In this document: one piece after another, positions 1 through 6,634 of the stretch
Layout of the letters: the number at the start of each line of letters is the position of its first letter
Numbering within the stretch: position 1 is the stretch's first letter
Assembly (NCBI GenBank): GCA_023141985.1
Contig: JAGLKH010000048.1
Coordinates: forward strand, 1-7,069
Direction of reading: 5' to 3'
Source: Flavobacteriaceae bacterium
GTDB lineage: Bacteria; Bacteroidota; Bacteroidia; Flavobacteriales; Flavobacteriaceae
Length of the DNA stretch: 7,069 nt
Made by a program: the position numbers and the translations under genes
The notes under the pieces: model-generated
What the model was told of the DNA's origin: nothing
The model's input: the letters and a program-made list of their open reading frames with translations, nothing else
The model's database searches: none

Positions 1-66
1 TCAAATTTACAATCATTAAGGAGTTTATTGTATAAGAAAATGTTAAAAGTATTGTATATTCGTTTT

Positions 67-1074
67 ATGCAAGACCCCTTAATTAGCATTCTTATACCTT
101 TTAAAAATACTGCAGAATTTTTACCGGAATGTTTGCAATCTATTATTAATCAAACCTATACAAATTGGGAATTATTAATCGTTGATGATGGCTCAACTGA
201 TGAAAGCTTCAAATTAGTAGAAAACTTTAGCAAAAAAGATTGTAGAATTCACCTATTTAGAAACAGTGGAAACGGAATTATTGAAGCACTTAGATTAGCA
301 TTTAATAAAAGTAAAGGTGATTTTATAACGAGAATGGATAGTGATGATGTAATGTCTCAAAATAAATTAGAAGTATTAAGCAATAACCTGACGAAGCATG
401 GCAAACAGAATGTAGCTATTGGATTAGTTAACTATTTTTCTAAAACAGGAATTGGTGATGGGTATTCAAAATATGAAAAGTGGATAAACCATTTAACTAT
501 TCATGGTTCAAATTATTCTGAAATTTATAAAGAATGTGTTATTCCTTCTCCTTGTTGGATGGTACATCGCAAAGATTTAGTTGATGCAGATGCATTTAAT
601 CCTAACCTTTATCCCGAAGATTACGACCTTGCATTCAGGTTTTACGAGAAGGGCTATACTTGTATTCCTTGCTCCATCGTTTTACATCAATGGAGGGATT
701 ATTCTACAAGAGCTTCAAGAACCGATCCTCACTATGCACATAACAATTTATTAGATATTAAACTGCACTATTTTTTAAAGTTGGATTATAACAAGAAAAG
801 ACCATTAACAATTTGGGGAGCTGGAGATAAGGGAAAAACAATAGCCAAAGCGTTGAAAGAAAGAGAAATTCCATTTCATTGGATTTGTGATAATCCAAAT
901 AAAATTGGGCGTGACATTTATGGACAAGAACTTAAATCTTTCCGTTTTTTAAAGCAGATTAAAAATCCTCAAAGTATTATAACCGTTGCCAATACACAAG
1001 CTCAAAGACAAATTAGAAGCTATCTTAAAAATTTAAATCTTCAATCTATGAGGGATTATTTTTTCTTCTGTTAA
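67..1074 (+). CDS. Family 2 glycosyltransferase with a Rossmann-like C-terminal domain
   Basis: Probably transfers a sugar from a nucleotide-sugar donor to an envelope polysaccharide, lipid or glycan acceptor; the substrate cannot be read from sequence. Numbered from the ATG at 67 (335 aa), the GT-A fold begins at once with ISILIPFKN (6-14). The nucleotide-binding aspartates lie in IVDDGSTD (D40, D41), the metal-binding DxD-type motif is DSDD (91-94), and the acceptor-side acidic pair is in PEDYD (E184, D185). After about residue 245 comes a second domain starting IWGAGDKGK (249-257) with an acidic residue after the second strand (D275 in ICDNP), which looks like a nucleotide-binding Rossmann fold. 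The start is uncertain: TTG at 28 (4 nt after AAGGAG at 18-23) and ATG at 40 are in frame, and the frame stays open to the window edge. ATG 67 was chosen because family members begin just before the first beta strand. The family is confident; the start is only moderately so. Confidence 0.85.
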   Translation: MQDPLISILIPFKNTAEFLPECLQSIINQTYTNWELLIVDDGSTDESFKLVENFSKKDCRIHLFRNSGNGIIEALRLAFNKSKGDFITRMDSDDVMSQNKLEVLSNNLTKHGKQNVAIGLVNYFSKTGIGDGYSKYEKWINHLTIHGSNYSEIYKECVIPSPCWMVHRKDLVDADAFNPNLYPEDYDLAFRFYEKGYTCIPCSIVLHQWRDYSTRASRTDPHYAHNNLLDIKLHYFLKLDYNKKRPLTIWGAGDKGKTIAKALKEREIPFHWICDNPNKIGRDIYGQELKSFRFLKQIKNPQSIITVANTQAQRQIRSYLKNLNLQSMRDYFFFC

Positions 1075-1136
1075 TAAATTAGAAGCTAAACGTTAAATTT
1101 CTCAAAATGATAAGGAGTATATCACGTTTCATTTTC

Positions 1137-1144
1137 TATATTTG
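1137..1144 (+). promoter_or_regulatory. Candidate Bacteroidota -7 promoter box (TAnnTTTG) before the BatA-like gene
   Basis: TATATTTG matches all six fixed positions of the TAnnTTTG element used by the primary sigma factor of Bacteroidota. It ends 17 bp before the ATG at 1162, which would give a short leader of about 10 nt. No clear TTG-type -33 element is seen 17-23 bp upstream, so the call rests on the -7 box and on its place in the gap (1075-1161) that precedes the four-gene operon. Chance matches are possible in AT-rich DNA. Confidence 0.4.
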
Positions 1145-1161
1145 ACAAATCATTTAAAGAA

Positions 1162-3084
1162 ATGCAGTTTAAACACCCAGAACTTCTTTACGCTTTACTC
1201 CTCCTCATCATACCTATTATAATTCACTTATTTCAGTTACGCCGATTTCAAAAAGTTGAATTCACAAATGTTCAATTTTTAAAAAAAGTGACTTTACAAA
1301 CCCGAAAGAGTTCGCAACTTAAAAAATGGATCACATTACTAACACGTTTATTATTACTGGCAGCAATTATCATTGCATTTGCACAACCATATTGGTCTAA
1401 ATTAAAAAGTATAGACACTAATAGAGAAACTGTTATTTATCTTGATAATTCTTTTAGTATGCAAGCCAAAGGCAATAAAGGAGAGCTTTTAAAGAGAGCT
1501 ATTCAAGATATTATTAGTGCATTGAATGATGATGATGAGATTACAATTTTTACTAATAATAGCACTATAAAGAATGCTACAAAAAAAACTGTAAAAGATG
1601 AATTATTAAAATTAGATTATAGTTCAAATCAGTTAGATTATGATGCGGCAATTTTAAAAGGAAAACAATTTTTTAGTAAAGAAACTTCTGCTATAAGAAA
1701 TTTAGTTTTACTTTCCGATTTTCAACAAAAAAAGAAAGATTTTATAATTGCTCCAGATAGCCTGGTACATTTAAGCTTAGTACAACTACAACCTGTCAAC
1801 ACTAACAATATTAGTGTTGACAGTATTTATGTGTCTAAAACAAACGCAAGCAATTTAGAGCTTACTGTACTTTTAAAACCACAAAGTGAAATTATAGATG
1901 ATGTCTCGATTTCATTGTTTAACAATGATAAGCTTATTGCTAAAACTACTGCCAATAGCGATAGCAATTTAAAAGGTACATTTACAATCCCAAACAATAA
2001 TGTAATTAATGGCAAACTAACTATTGAAGATTCCAATCTACAGTTTGATAACACATTATTCTTTAATATAAACCAACGTCAAAAAATAAATGTTTTATCA
2101 ATAAATTCGGCAGAGGATAATTACTTAAAACGTGTTTTTACAAATGATGAATTTAACTACAAAGAAACTGTTCTTAATGAGTTAAATTTTAATGAAATTG
2201 AGCAGCAAAATTTAATTATATTGAATGAATTAGACAATCTCCCACTTGCACTCATAAATGCCTTAAATACTTTTACAAATAACGGCGGTTTCATATTAAT
2301 TATCCCTTCAATAAATATAACAATATCGTCTTATAATCAGTTGTTTACAAATTATAAAAATATTCAATTCAATTCTATAAGTGTTACAGAAAAAAAAATA
2401 ACAAAAATAAACTATTCTCATCCTGTTTTTAATGATGTATTCGATAAGAAGGTTTCTAATTTTCAGTACCCAAAAGTAAATACATTTTATAATATAAAAA
2501 CAAGTCGCAGTTCAATTCTTCAGTTAGAAAACGAAAGCCCTTTTTTAGTTCAAAGTGACGGTTTGTTTGTATTCTCATCTGCATTAAACACAAGAAATTC
2601 TAATTTTACAAGCTCACCTCTTATTGTACCAACACTTTACAATATTGGCAGGCAGAGTTTGCAGTTACCAAAACTATACTATACAATTGGCGTAAGAAAC
2701 ACTTTTGATGTTAATATTACAATGCAACAAGATGATATTTTAAAGCTTAAGTCCAGTGCAATGGAAATTATTCCACAACAACGCACTTATAGTAACAAAG
2801 TAACAGTTACCACAAACGAATCGCCAAAAATTGCTGCAACTTATACCATTGCTAATAAAGAGGAAGCAATAGAGTTTATTAGCTATAATTATAATAGAGG
2901 CGAAAGCAGCTTGAGTTATATAAATCTCACGGCAATGAAGCCGGCAACAATCAGGGAAAGTATACCACAACTTTTTAATGATATAAAAAGTGAGACAAAT
3001 GTTAACGAGCTATGGAAATGGTTTGTTATTTTTGCATTAGTGTTATTACTTACAGAAATGCTCATCTTAAAATATTTTAAATGA
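1162..3084 (+). CDS. BatA-domain / VWA-like membrane protein
   Basis: A 640-aa inner-membrane protein of the BatA-type family, related to the Bat (Bacteroides aerotolerance) proteins; its precise function is unknown. The N-terminus is the typical double-membrane BatA domain: hydrophobic segments at about 8-24 and 56-74, separated by a basic loop (QLRRFQKVEF). A von Willebrand A-like domain follows, with a MIDAS-type DxSxS motif (D95, S97, S99 in LDNSFSM) and a later acidic strand end (LLSDF, D186). The usual MIDAS threonine loop is not obvious; the matching stretch appears to be NQLDYDAAI (D159, D161), so metal binding may be altered. Residues about 305-385 read like a GATase1-like alpha/beta segment (LIILNELDN, then NGGFILIIPS). 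One helix anchors the C-terminus (about 618-638), leaving a large extracytoplasmic or cytoplasmic middle region. It begins the tight operon and its stop overlaps the next start by 4 bp (ATGA). A strong inverted repeat lies inside it at 1793-1823. Confidence 0.85.
   Translation: MQFKHPELLYALLLLIIPIIIHLFQLRRFQKVEFTNVQFLKKVTLQTRKSSQLKKWITLLTRLLLLAAIIIAFAQPYWSKLKSIDTNRETVIYLDNSFSMQAKGNKGELLKRAIQDIISALNDDDEITIFTNNSTIKNATKKTVKDELLKLDYSSNQLDYDAAILKGKQFFSKETSAIRNLVLLSDFQQKKKDFIIAPDSLVHLSLVQLQPVNTNNISVDSIYVSKTNASNLELTVLLKPQSEIIDDVSISLFNNDKLIAKTTANSDSNLKGTFTIPNNNVINGKLTIEDSNLQFDNTLFFNINQRQKINVLSINSAEDNYLKRVFTNDEFNYKETVLNELNFNEIEQQNLIILNELDNLPLALINALNTFTNNGGFILIIPSINITISSYNQLFTNYKNIQFNSISVTEKKITKINYSHPVFNDVFDKKVSNFQYPKVNTFYNIKTSRSSILQLENESPFLVQSDGLFVFSSALNTRNSNFTSSPLIVPTLYNIGRQSLQLPKLYYTIGVRNTFDVNITMQQDDILKLKSSAMEIIPQQRTYSNKVTVTTNESPKIAATYTIANKEEAIEFISYNYNRGESSLSYINLTAMKPATIRESIPQLFNDIKSETNVNELWKWFVIFALVLLLTEMLILKYFK
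1793..1823. repeat. Perfect 13-bp inverted repeat (hairpin) inside the BatA-like gene
   Basis: CTGTCAACACTAA (1793-1805) and TTAGTGTTGACAG (1811-1823) are exact reverse complements separated by the five bases CAATA, giving a 13-bp stem with five G:C pairs. It lies wholly within codons for the stretch PVNTNNISVDS, at the junction after the VWA-like domain. It is followed by TATTTATG rather than a run of T, so it does not look like a standard terminator. The structure is certain as sequence; any role in mRNA pausing, stability or protein binding is unproven. Confidence 0.75.
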
Positions 3085-4334
3085 ACGTACTCATAAAATC
3101 GGCTACAATTATTGACCCGAAAAGTGACTTCCATAATAAAAAAGTTGATGTTTTAGTTGAAAAAGGTATTATTTCTAACATTGCAAATCGCATTAAAAAT
3201 TCAAAAAAATATAATGAGATTCATTTAGATAACTTACACATTTCTCAAGGTTGGTTTGATAGTAGTGTGAGTTTTGGAGAACCTGGTTTTGAAGAACGGG
3301 AAACTATAAGTAATGGATTAAAAACAGCGGCTAGTTCAGGGTTTACATCTGTTACTGTTAATGCAAATACAAATCCGGTTATAAGTACAAATACTGACGT
3401 TTCATTTTTAAAGTCTAAAGCAGATAAGCATGCTGTAGATTTGTATCCTATTGGAGCATTAACAAAGCAAAGTAAAGGAGCGCACCTTGCAGAGCTTTTC
3501 GATATGCACAATGCTGGAGCTGTTGCTTTTGGCGATTACAAAAAACCTGTTTGTAACCCGAATTTAATGAAAATCGCTTTACAATATGCCATTAACTTTG
3601 GTGGTTTAGTATGTTCTTTTCCACAGGAAGAAAATATTGCAGGACATGGTGTAATGAATGAAAATATAACAAGTACTAAAGTTGGTTTAAAAGGTATTCC
3701 TGCCTTGGCAGAAGAATTACAAGTTGCACGAGATTTGTTTTTATTAGAATATACTGGCGGAAAACTGCATATCCCAACTATTTCAACAGCAAAATCAGTA
3801 GAATTAATAAGAAACGCTAAAAAGAATAAACTCGATGTAAGCTGTAGTGTTGCAATACATAATCTCATTTTTACAGACGAAAAACTTAACAGTTTCGATA
3901 CAAATTTTAAAGTCTCTCCTCCTCTACGCACACAAGAGGATATTGTTGCTTTAATCACTGGACTTAAAGATGGTACAATAGATATGGTTACAAGCGACCA
4001 TAATCCATTAGATATTGAACTTAAAAAAGTTGAGTTTGACTATGCCGCCTTTGGAACAATAGGTTTAGAATCTGCATTTGGTGTACTTAACAGTATTCTT
4101 ACAACTAAGTCTTCTGTAAATTTACTCACAAAAGGAAAAGAAAGATTTGGTATTAAAACTTCTCCAATAAATATTGGTAATAAACTGAATATCACCTTAT
4201 TTAATCCTGATATTACATATGTTTTTTCTACAAAGGACATTATTTCTAAATCCAAAAACACTATTTTTGATGCATATACCTTAAAAGGGAAACCATACGG
4301 CATCATATCTAATGATAAAATAATTTTAAGATAA
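3081..4334 (+). CDS. Dihydroorotase-like protein with degenerate metal site (probable pseudoenzyme)
   Basis: A 417-aa amidohydrolase-superfamily protein that follows the class I dihydroorotase fold along its whole length, yet lacks most catalytic ligands. The metal motif DxHxHLREPG appears as DSSVSFGEPG (60-69): both histidines are serine (S62, S64) and the substrate-binding arginine is glycine (G66). The later histidine of the HxED segment is serine (S179 in CSFPQEEN), and the histidine of HIxHxST is threonine (HIPTIST, T233). Only the terminal aspartate (D306 in TSDHNP), an aspartate at the SDDG-equivalent position (D152 in FGDYK) and the asparagine of the NTNP stretch remain. Active pyrimidine synthesis by this protein is therefore unlikely. 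Inactive PyrC' homologues in Pseudomonas act as structural partners of aspartate transcarbamoylase, which is one possible role; another is a partner of the membrane proteins encoded beside it. The start ATG overlaps the preceding stop by 4 bp, which indicates translational coupling. Automatic pipelines would probably call it pyrC, which I avoid. Confidence 0.85.
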   Translation: MNVLIKSATIIDPKSDFHNKKVDVLVEKGIISNIANRIKNSKKYNEIHLDNLHISQGWFDSSVSFGEPGFEERETISNGLKTAASSGFTSVTVNANTNPVISTNTDVSFLKSKADKHAVDLYPIGALTKQSKGAHLAELFDMHNAGAVAFGDYKKPVCNPNLMKIALQYAINFGGLVCSFPQEENIAGHGVMNENITSTKVGLKGIPALAEELQVARDLFLLEYTGGKLHIPTISTAKSVELIRNAKKNKLDVSCSVAIHNLIFTDEKLNSFDTNFKVSPPLRTQEDIVALITGLKDGTIDMVTSDHNPLDIELKKVEFDYAAFGTIGLESAFGVLNSILTTKSSVNLLTKGKERFGIKTSPINIGNKLNITLFNPDITYVFSTKDIISKSKNTIFDAYTLKGKPYGIISNDKIILR

Positions 4335-4340
4335 CCAACA

Positions 4341-4673
4341 ATGACTGAAGAAAATATAGAGAAAGGAAAAACAATAGCAATTATAAGTTATTTAACTATT
4401 TTTGGTACTATTATTGCCTTTTATATGAACAATGAAACTAAAAACAAATTTGCAAGTTTTCATATTCGTCAATCATTAGGTTTATGGTTAACTTTTTTTA
4501 TTTTGGGCTATCTCATTGGAAACTTTAATAGTTGGCCAATCACATTTGCATTTTGGATATTTTTTGGCGTATTATTTATTTATGGTTTTATTACTGCTGT
4601 AACTGGAAAAGCTTATTCATTACCCTTAGTTGGAAATTTTTATCAAAAAATATTCGCTGGTATAGGTAAATAA
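4341..4673 (+). CDS. Small Tic20/DUF4870-like multi-pass membrane protein
   Basis: A 110-aa protein with three predicted membrane segments (about 11-29, 45-61 and 65-87). A short charged N-terminus (MTEENIEKGK) precedes helix 1. Between helices 1 and 2 lies the motif FASFHIRQSLGLWL (37-50), whose HxRQ core is characteristic of the DUF4870/Tic20-like family, sometimes labelled 'import component protein'. The C-terminal LPLVGNFYQKIF is also usual for that family. The biochemical role of the bacterial members is unknown; the name comes from resemblance to a chloroplast import protein and does not show transport here. It starts 6 bp after the dihydroorotase homologue and its TAA shares one base with the ATG of the esterase (TAATG), so it belongs to the same operon. 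Confidence 0.75.
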   Translation: MTEENIEKGKTIAIISYLTIFGTIIAFYMNNETKNKFASFHIRQSLGLWLTFFILGYLIGNFNSWPITFAFWIFFGVLFIYGFITAVTGKAYSLPLVGNFYQKIFAGIGK

Positions 4674-5332
4674 TGAATTCTAAAAATCTTTCACTTTATC
4701 ACATAGTTAGAGAATCGAGTATAAAAGACGGTAAAGCACCGTTGCTAATTATGCTACACGGTTATGGCAGCGACGAAAATGATTTATTTTCTTTTGCTTC
4801 AGAATTACCTGAAGAATTATTTATTCTTTCGGTAAGAGCTCCATATACAATGCTCCCCTTTGGGAATGCTTGGTATGCTATTAATATTAATGCAGAACAA
4901 GGTAAATGGAACGATAACATACAAGCAAAAGAATCTTGTAATCTTATTGCTAAATTTATTGATGAAGCTTGTAACACTTATCCTGTAGATGCAAACAGAG
5001 TAACGCTATTAGGGTTTAGTCAAGGCACTATTTTAAGCTATGCTGTTGCTTTAACTTATCCAAAAAAAGTAAAGAACATTATTGCATTAAGTGGTTATAT
5101 TAATAAAGATCTCTTGCCAGATAACCTTCATAATAACGATTATTCTAAATTAGATTTTTACTGCTCTCATGGTAGTGTAGATCAAGTAATTCCTATAGAC
5201 TGGGCACGACAAACACCCAAATTTTTAGAATCTTTGAGTATAAATCACCAATACAACGAATTTCCTGTTGGACATGGAATTGCACCTCAAAATTTTTATG
5301 AATTAAGAGAATGGCTGAAGACTAGAATTTAA
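4673..5332 (+). CDS. Alpha/beta-hydrolase, phospholipase/carboxylesterase family
   Basis: A 219-aa cytoplasmic serine hydrolase of the small carboxylesterase / acyl-protein thioesterase-like family, of usual length and with no signal peptide. The oxyanion-hole region is LIMLHGYGSDEND (HG at 29-30). The nucleophile elbow is GFSQG (S116), the acid is in HGSVDQVIP (D170) and the base is in VGHGI (H201), so the Ser-Asp-His triad is complete. It probably hydrolyses short-chain carboxylic esters or lysophospholipids; the natural substrate cannot be told. Its ATG overlaps the preceding stop by one base, and it is the last gene of the four-gene run, followed by 146 bp of non-coding DNA. Confidence 0.88.
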   Translation: MNSKNLSLYHIVRESSIKDGKAPLLIMLHGYGSDENDLFSFASELPEELFILSVRAPYTMLPFGNAWYAININAEQGKWNDNIQAKESCNLIAKFIDEACNTYPVDANRVTLLGFSQGTILSYAVALTYPKKVKNIIALSGYINKDLLPDNLHNNDYSKLDFYCSHGSVDQVIPIDWARQTPKFLESLSINHQYNEFPVGHGIAPQNFYELREWLKTRI

Positions 5333-5339
5333 TTTTTCG

Positions 5340-5366
5340 TCAATACATTACAATTATTCGTATTGA
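5340..5366 (+). terminator. Possible weak terminator hairpin after the esterase
   Basis: TCAATAC (5340-5346) pairs with GTATTGA (5360-5366) over a 13-nt loop and is followed by ATTTTATTCTTAT. It sits just past the esterase stop, where the operon should end. The stem is short and AT-rich with a long loop and an imperfect T tract, so it may not terminate. The rest of the gap (5333-5478) shows no ORF of note and no convincing TAnnTTTG promoter. Confidence 0.25.
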
Positions 5367-5478
5367 ATTTTATTCTTATCGCTATAAAGTATTTTAATAC
5401 TCTGCTTCCATTTTTATTTTCTCTATTGTTAGTTTTAAATTCTTCACACGACTACTGAATCATAAGCATTTACAAATT

Positions 5479-5943
5479 ATGAAAAAAAAAGTCATTAAAT
5501 GGGGATTTATTCTTCTAATTAGTGGATTAGCTATTGGTGGAAGTGTAGTACTCTATATGTTCAACCAACCACATAGAGATGTTCAGGCTTCAACTGCTGA
5601 TTATGAAATGGAAGCCAAACAGCTTGTAAATGAATATTTAGCTGATGCTCAAATTTCAAACGATAAATATTTAGATGAAGAAGGTGAATCGAAAATTATT
5701 GTAGTAACGGGAACAATTTCAGAAATAAGCACAGACCTAAATTCTCAAAAGGTCATATTATTAAAAAATGAAGGTGAAGATGCTGGTGTGAGCTGTACAT
5801 TATTACCAATTACAAATTCAGAAAAGATAGCTGTTGGAGATATTGTAACCATTAAAGGTGTTATTAGATCTGGTGCTGGTTACGATGAAGATCTTGGACT
5901 TTTTGAAGACGTCATTATGGAAAAATGCGATTTAATACATTAA
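5479..5943 (+). CDS. Membrane-anchored OB-fold (tRNA_anti-like) protein
   Basis: A 154-aa protein with one N-terminal membrane helix (about 8-28, preceded by MKKKVIKW) and no evident cleavage or lipobox site, so it is probably anchored with its body outside the cytoplasm. After PHRDVQASTADY comes a helical stretch (about 42-58), then a beta-rich domain from about 72 onward (IIVVTGTISEI, QKVILLKN, VGDIVTIKGVIRSG) ending in LFEDVIMEKCDLI. This is the pattern of the tRNA_anti-like OB-fold family common in Bacteroidota; the family name comes from fold similarity and does not show RNA binding. Two cysteines (in VSCTLL and EKCDL) could form a disulfide if the domain is periplasmic. It lies 44 bp before the YceI gene, a pairing I recall from other flavobacteria, which suggests a joint envelope function. 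Function unknown. Confidence 0.75.
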   Translation: MKKKVIKWGFILLISGLAIGGSVVLYMFNQPHRDVQASTADYEMEAKQLVNEYLADAQISNDKYLDEEGESKIIVVTGTISEISTDLNSQKVILLKNEGEDAGVSCTLLPITNSEKIAVGDIVTIKGVIRSGAGYDEDLGLFEDVIMEKCDLIH

Positions 5944-5970
5944 ACAATAATACAAACTAAACAATTAATC

Positions 5971-5987
5971 ATTAAAAATTAAAAATT
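5971..5987 (+). promoter_or_regulatory. A-rich leader of the YceI gene (SD-independent translation start)
   Basis: The ATG at 5988 is preceded directly by a tandem ATTAAAA-ATTAAAA-ATT stretch with no Shine-Dalgarno sequence. In Bacteroidota, A-rich, unstructured bases before the start codon are linked with efficient initiation, so this suggests a well-translated gene. The effect on expression is inferred. Confidence 0.4.
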
Positions 5988-6548
5988 ATGAAAAAGACAA
6001 TTTTAAGTTTAGCAGTAGCCGGGATATTAGTTTTATCATCAGCATTTTCTACATTAGAAAACAAATTAGTAAGCAAATCAGGACATGTTAACTTTTTCTC
6101 GCATACAGCAGTTGAAGATATTAGTGCAGATAACTATAAATTAGTAAGCACTTTAGAAACAGAAACTGGTGAAATAGTATTTTCGGTACCTATGCAGAGT
6201 TTCGAATTTGAAAAAGCTTTAATGCAAAAGCATTTTAACAGTAAAAAATTTCTAGATACCAAAACTTTTCCAAAATCAAAATTTACAGGAAATATCACTA
6301 ATCTTAATGAAATAGATTTTAGTGCAGATGGCACTTACACTGCTAATGTAAGTGGTGAACTTACCATACATGGTGTAACAAAAGCAATTGCAGAAAGTGC
6401 AACTATTACTGTAGAGGGTGCTAAAGTAATTGTAGACGTAGAATTAAGTATAACATTAGCAGACTATAATATTGCTTTTAAAAAGGGTAAACCTTCAACA
6501 AATATTGCTAAAACAATAGATGCAAAAGTAAAAGCTGAATTTAAATAA
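5988..6548 (+). CDS. YceI-family periplasmic lipid/isoprenoid-binding protein
   Basis: A 186-aa secreted protein. Residues 1 to about 21 form a Sec signal peptide (MKK, hydrophobic core TILSLAVAGILVLSS, then AFS as the likely cleavage site). The mature part is a YceI-type lipocalin-like beta barrel: GHVNFFSHTAVEDI (32-45) near the start, the conserved KHFNSKKFLDTKTFPKSKF block in the middle, then the late strand with SGELTIHGVTK and a C-terminus ending in AKVKAEFK. Family members bind polyisoprenoid or other amphiphilic chains in the periplasm; which ligand is bound here is unknown. Length is usual for the family. It is probably co-transcribed with the OB-fold gene upstream, has its own favourable A-rich leader, and is closed by the terminator about 45 bp downstream. 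Confidence 0.9.
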   Translation: MKKTILSLAVAGILVLSSAFSTLENKLVSKSGHVNFFSHTAVEDISADNYKLVSTLETETGEIVFSVPMQSFEFEKALMQKHFNSKKFLDTKTFPKSKFTGNITNLNEIDFSADGTYTANVSGELTIHGVTKAIAESATITVEGAKVIVDVELSITLADYNIAFKKGKPSTNIAKTIDAKVKAEFK

Positions 6549-6592
6549 AATAAAATAACTATTTATAAAATTCTTAATTATCGCTAAACCCT

Positions 6593-6629
6593 AAGGCGAG
6601 TCTTAAAAAAAGACTCGCCTTTTCTTTTT
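6593..6629 (+). terminator. Strong rho-independent terminator after yceI-like gene
   Basis: AAGGCGAGTCTT (6593-6604) and AAGACTCGCCTT (6610-6621) form a perfect 12-bp stem with a loop of five A, followed by TTCTTTTT on the plus strand. Six G:C pairs in the centre make it by far the most GC-rich stretch nearby. On the minus strand the hairpin is followed by AGGGTTTAGCG, a poor T tract, so it chiefly serves the rightward genes although it lies between convergent genes. Confidence 0.92.
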
Positions 6630-6634
6630 AAATT

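Noticed and set aside
1107..1145. Twelve-codon ORF before the BatA-like gene as a leader peptide
   Set aside because: No ribosome-binding context or attenuator structure follows it, and it overlaps the promoter-like box.
1936..1968. ATTGCTA / TAGCAAT inverted repeat with a 19-nt loop in the BatA-like gene
   Set aside because: Arms of 7 bp with a long loop are expected by chance in this composition, unlike the 13-bp repeat at 1793-1823.
3536..3958. 140-codon open frame on the minus strand within the dihydroorotase homologue
   Set aside because: It lies wholly opposite a gene with clear family similarity, has no recognisable domain, and is the kind of shadow frame expected in AT-rich coding DNA.
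4341..4673. Small membrane protein as a phage holin or toxin
   Set aside because: The FHIRQS motif and the LPLVGNF tail fit the Tic20/DUF4870-like family, and no phage or toxin-antitoxin genes lie near.
5388..5401. Dyad AGTATT-TT-AATACT in the gap before the OB-fold gene, as an operator
   Set aside because: Only 6-bp AT-rich arms and a 2-nt centre; such dyads are frequent by chance here and no matching second site was seen.
5430..5437. TAGTTTTA as a -7 promoter box for the OB-fold gene
   Set aside because: It misses the final G of TAnnTTTG and has no TTG element at the right distance upstream.
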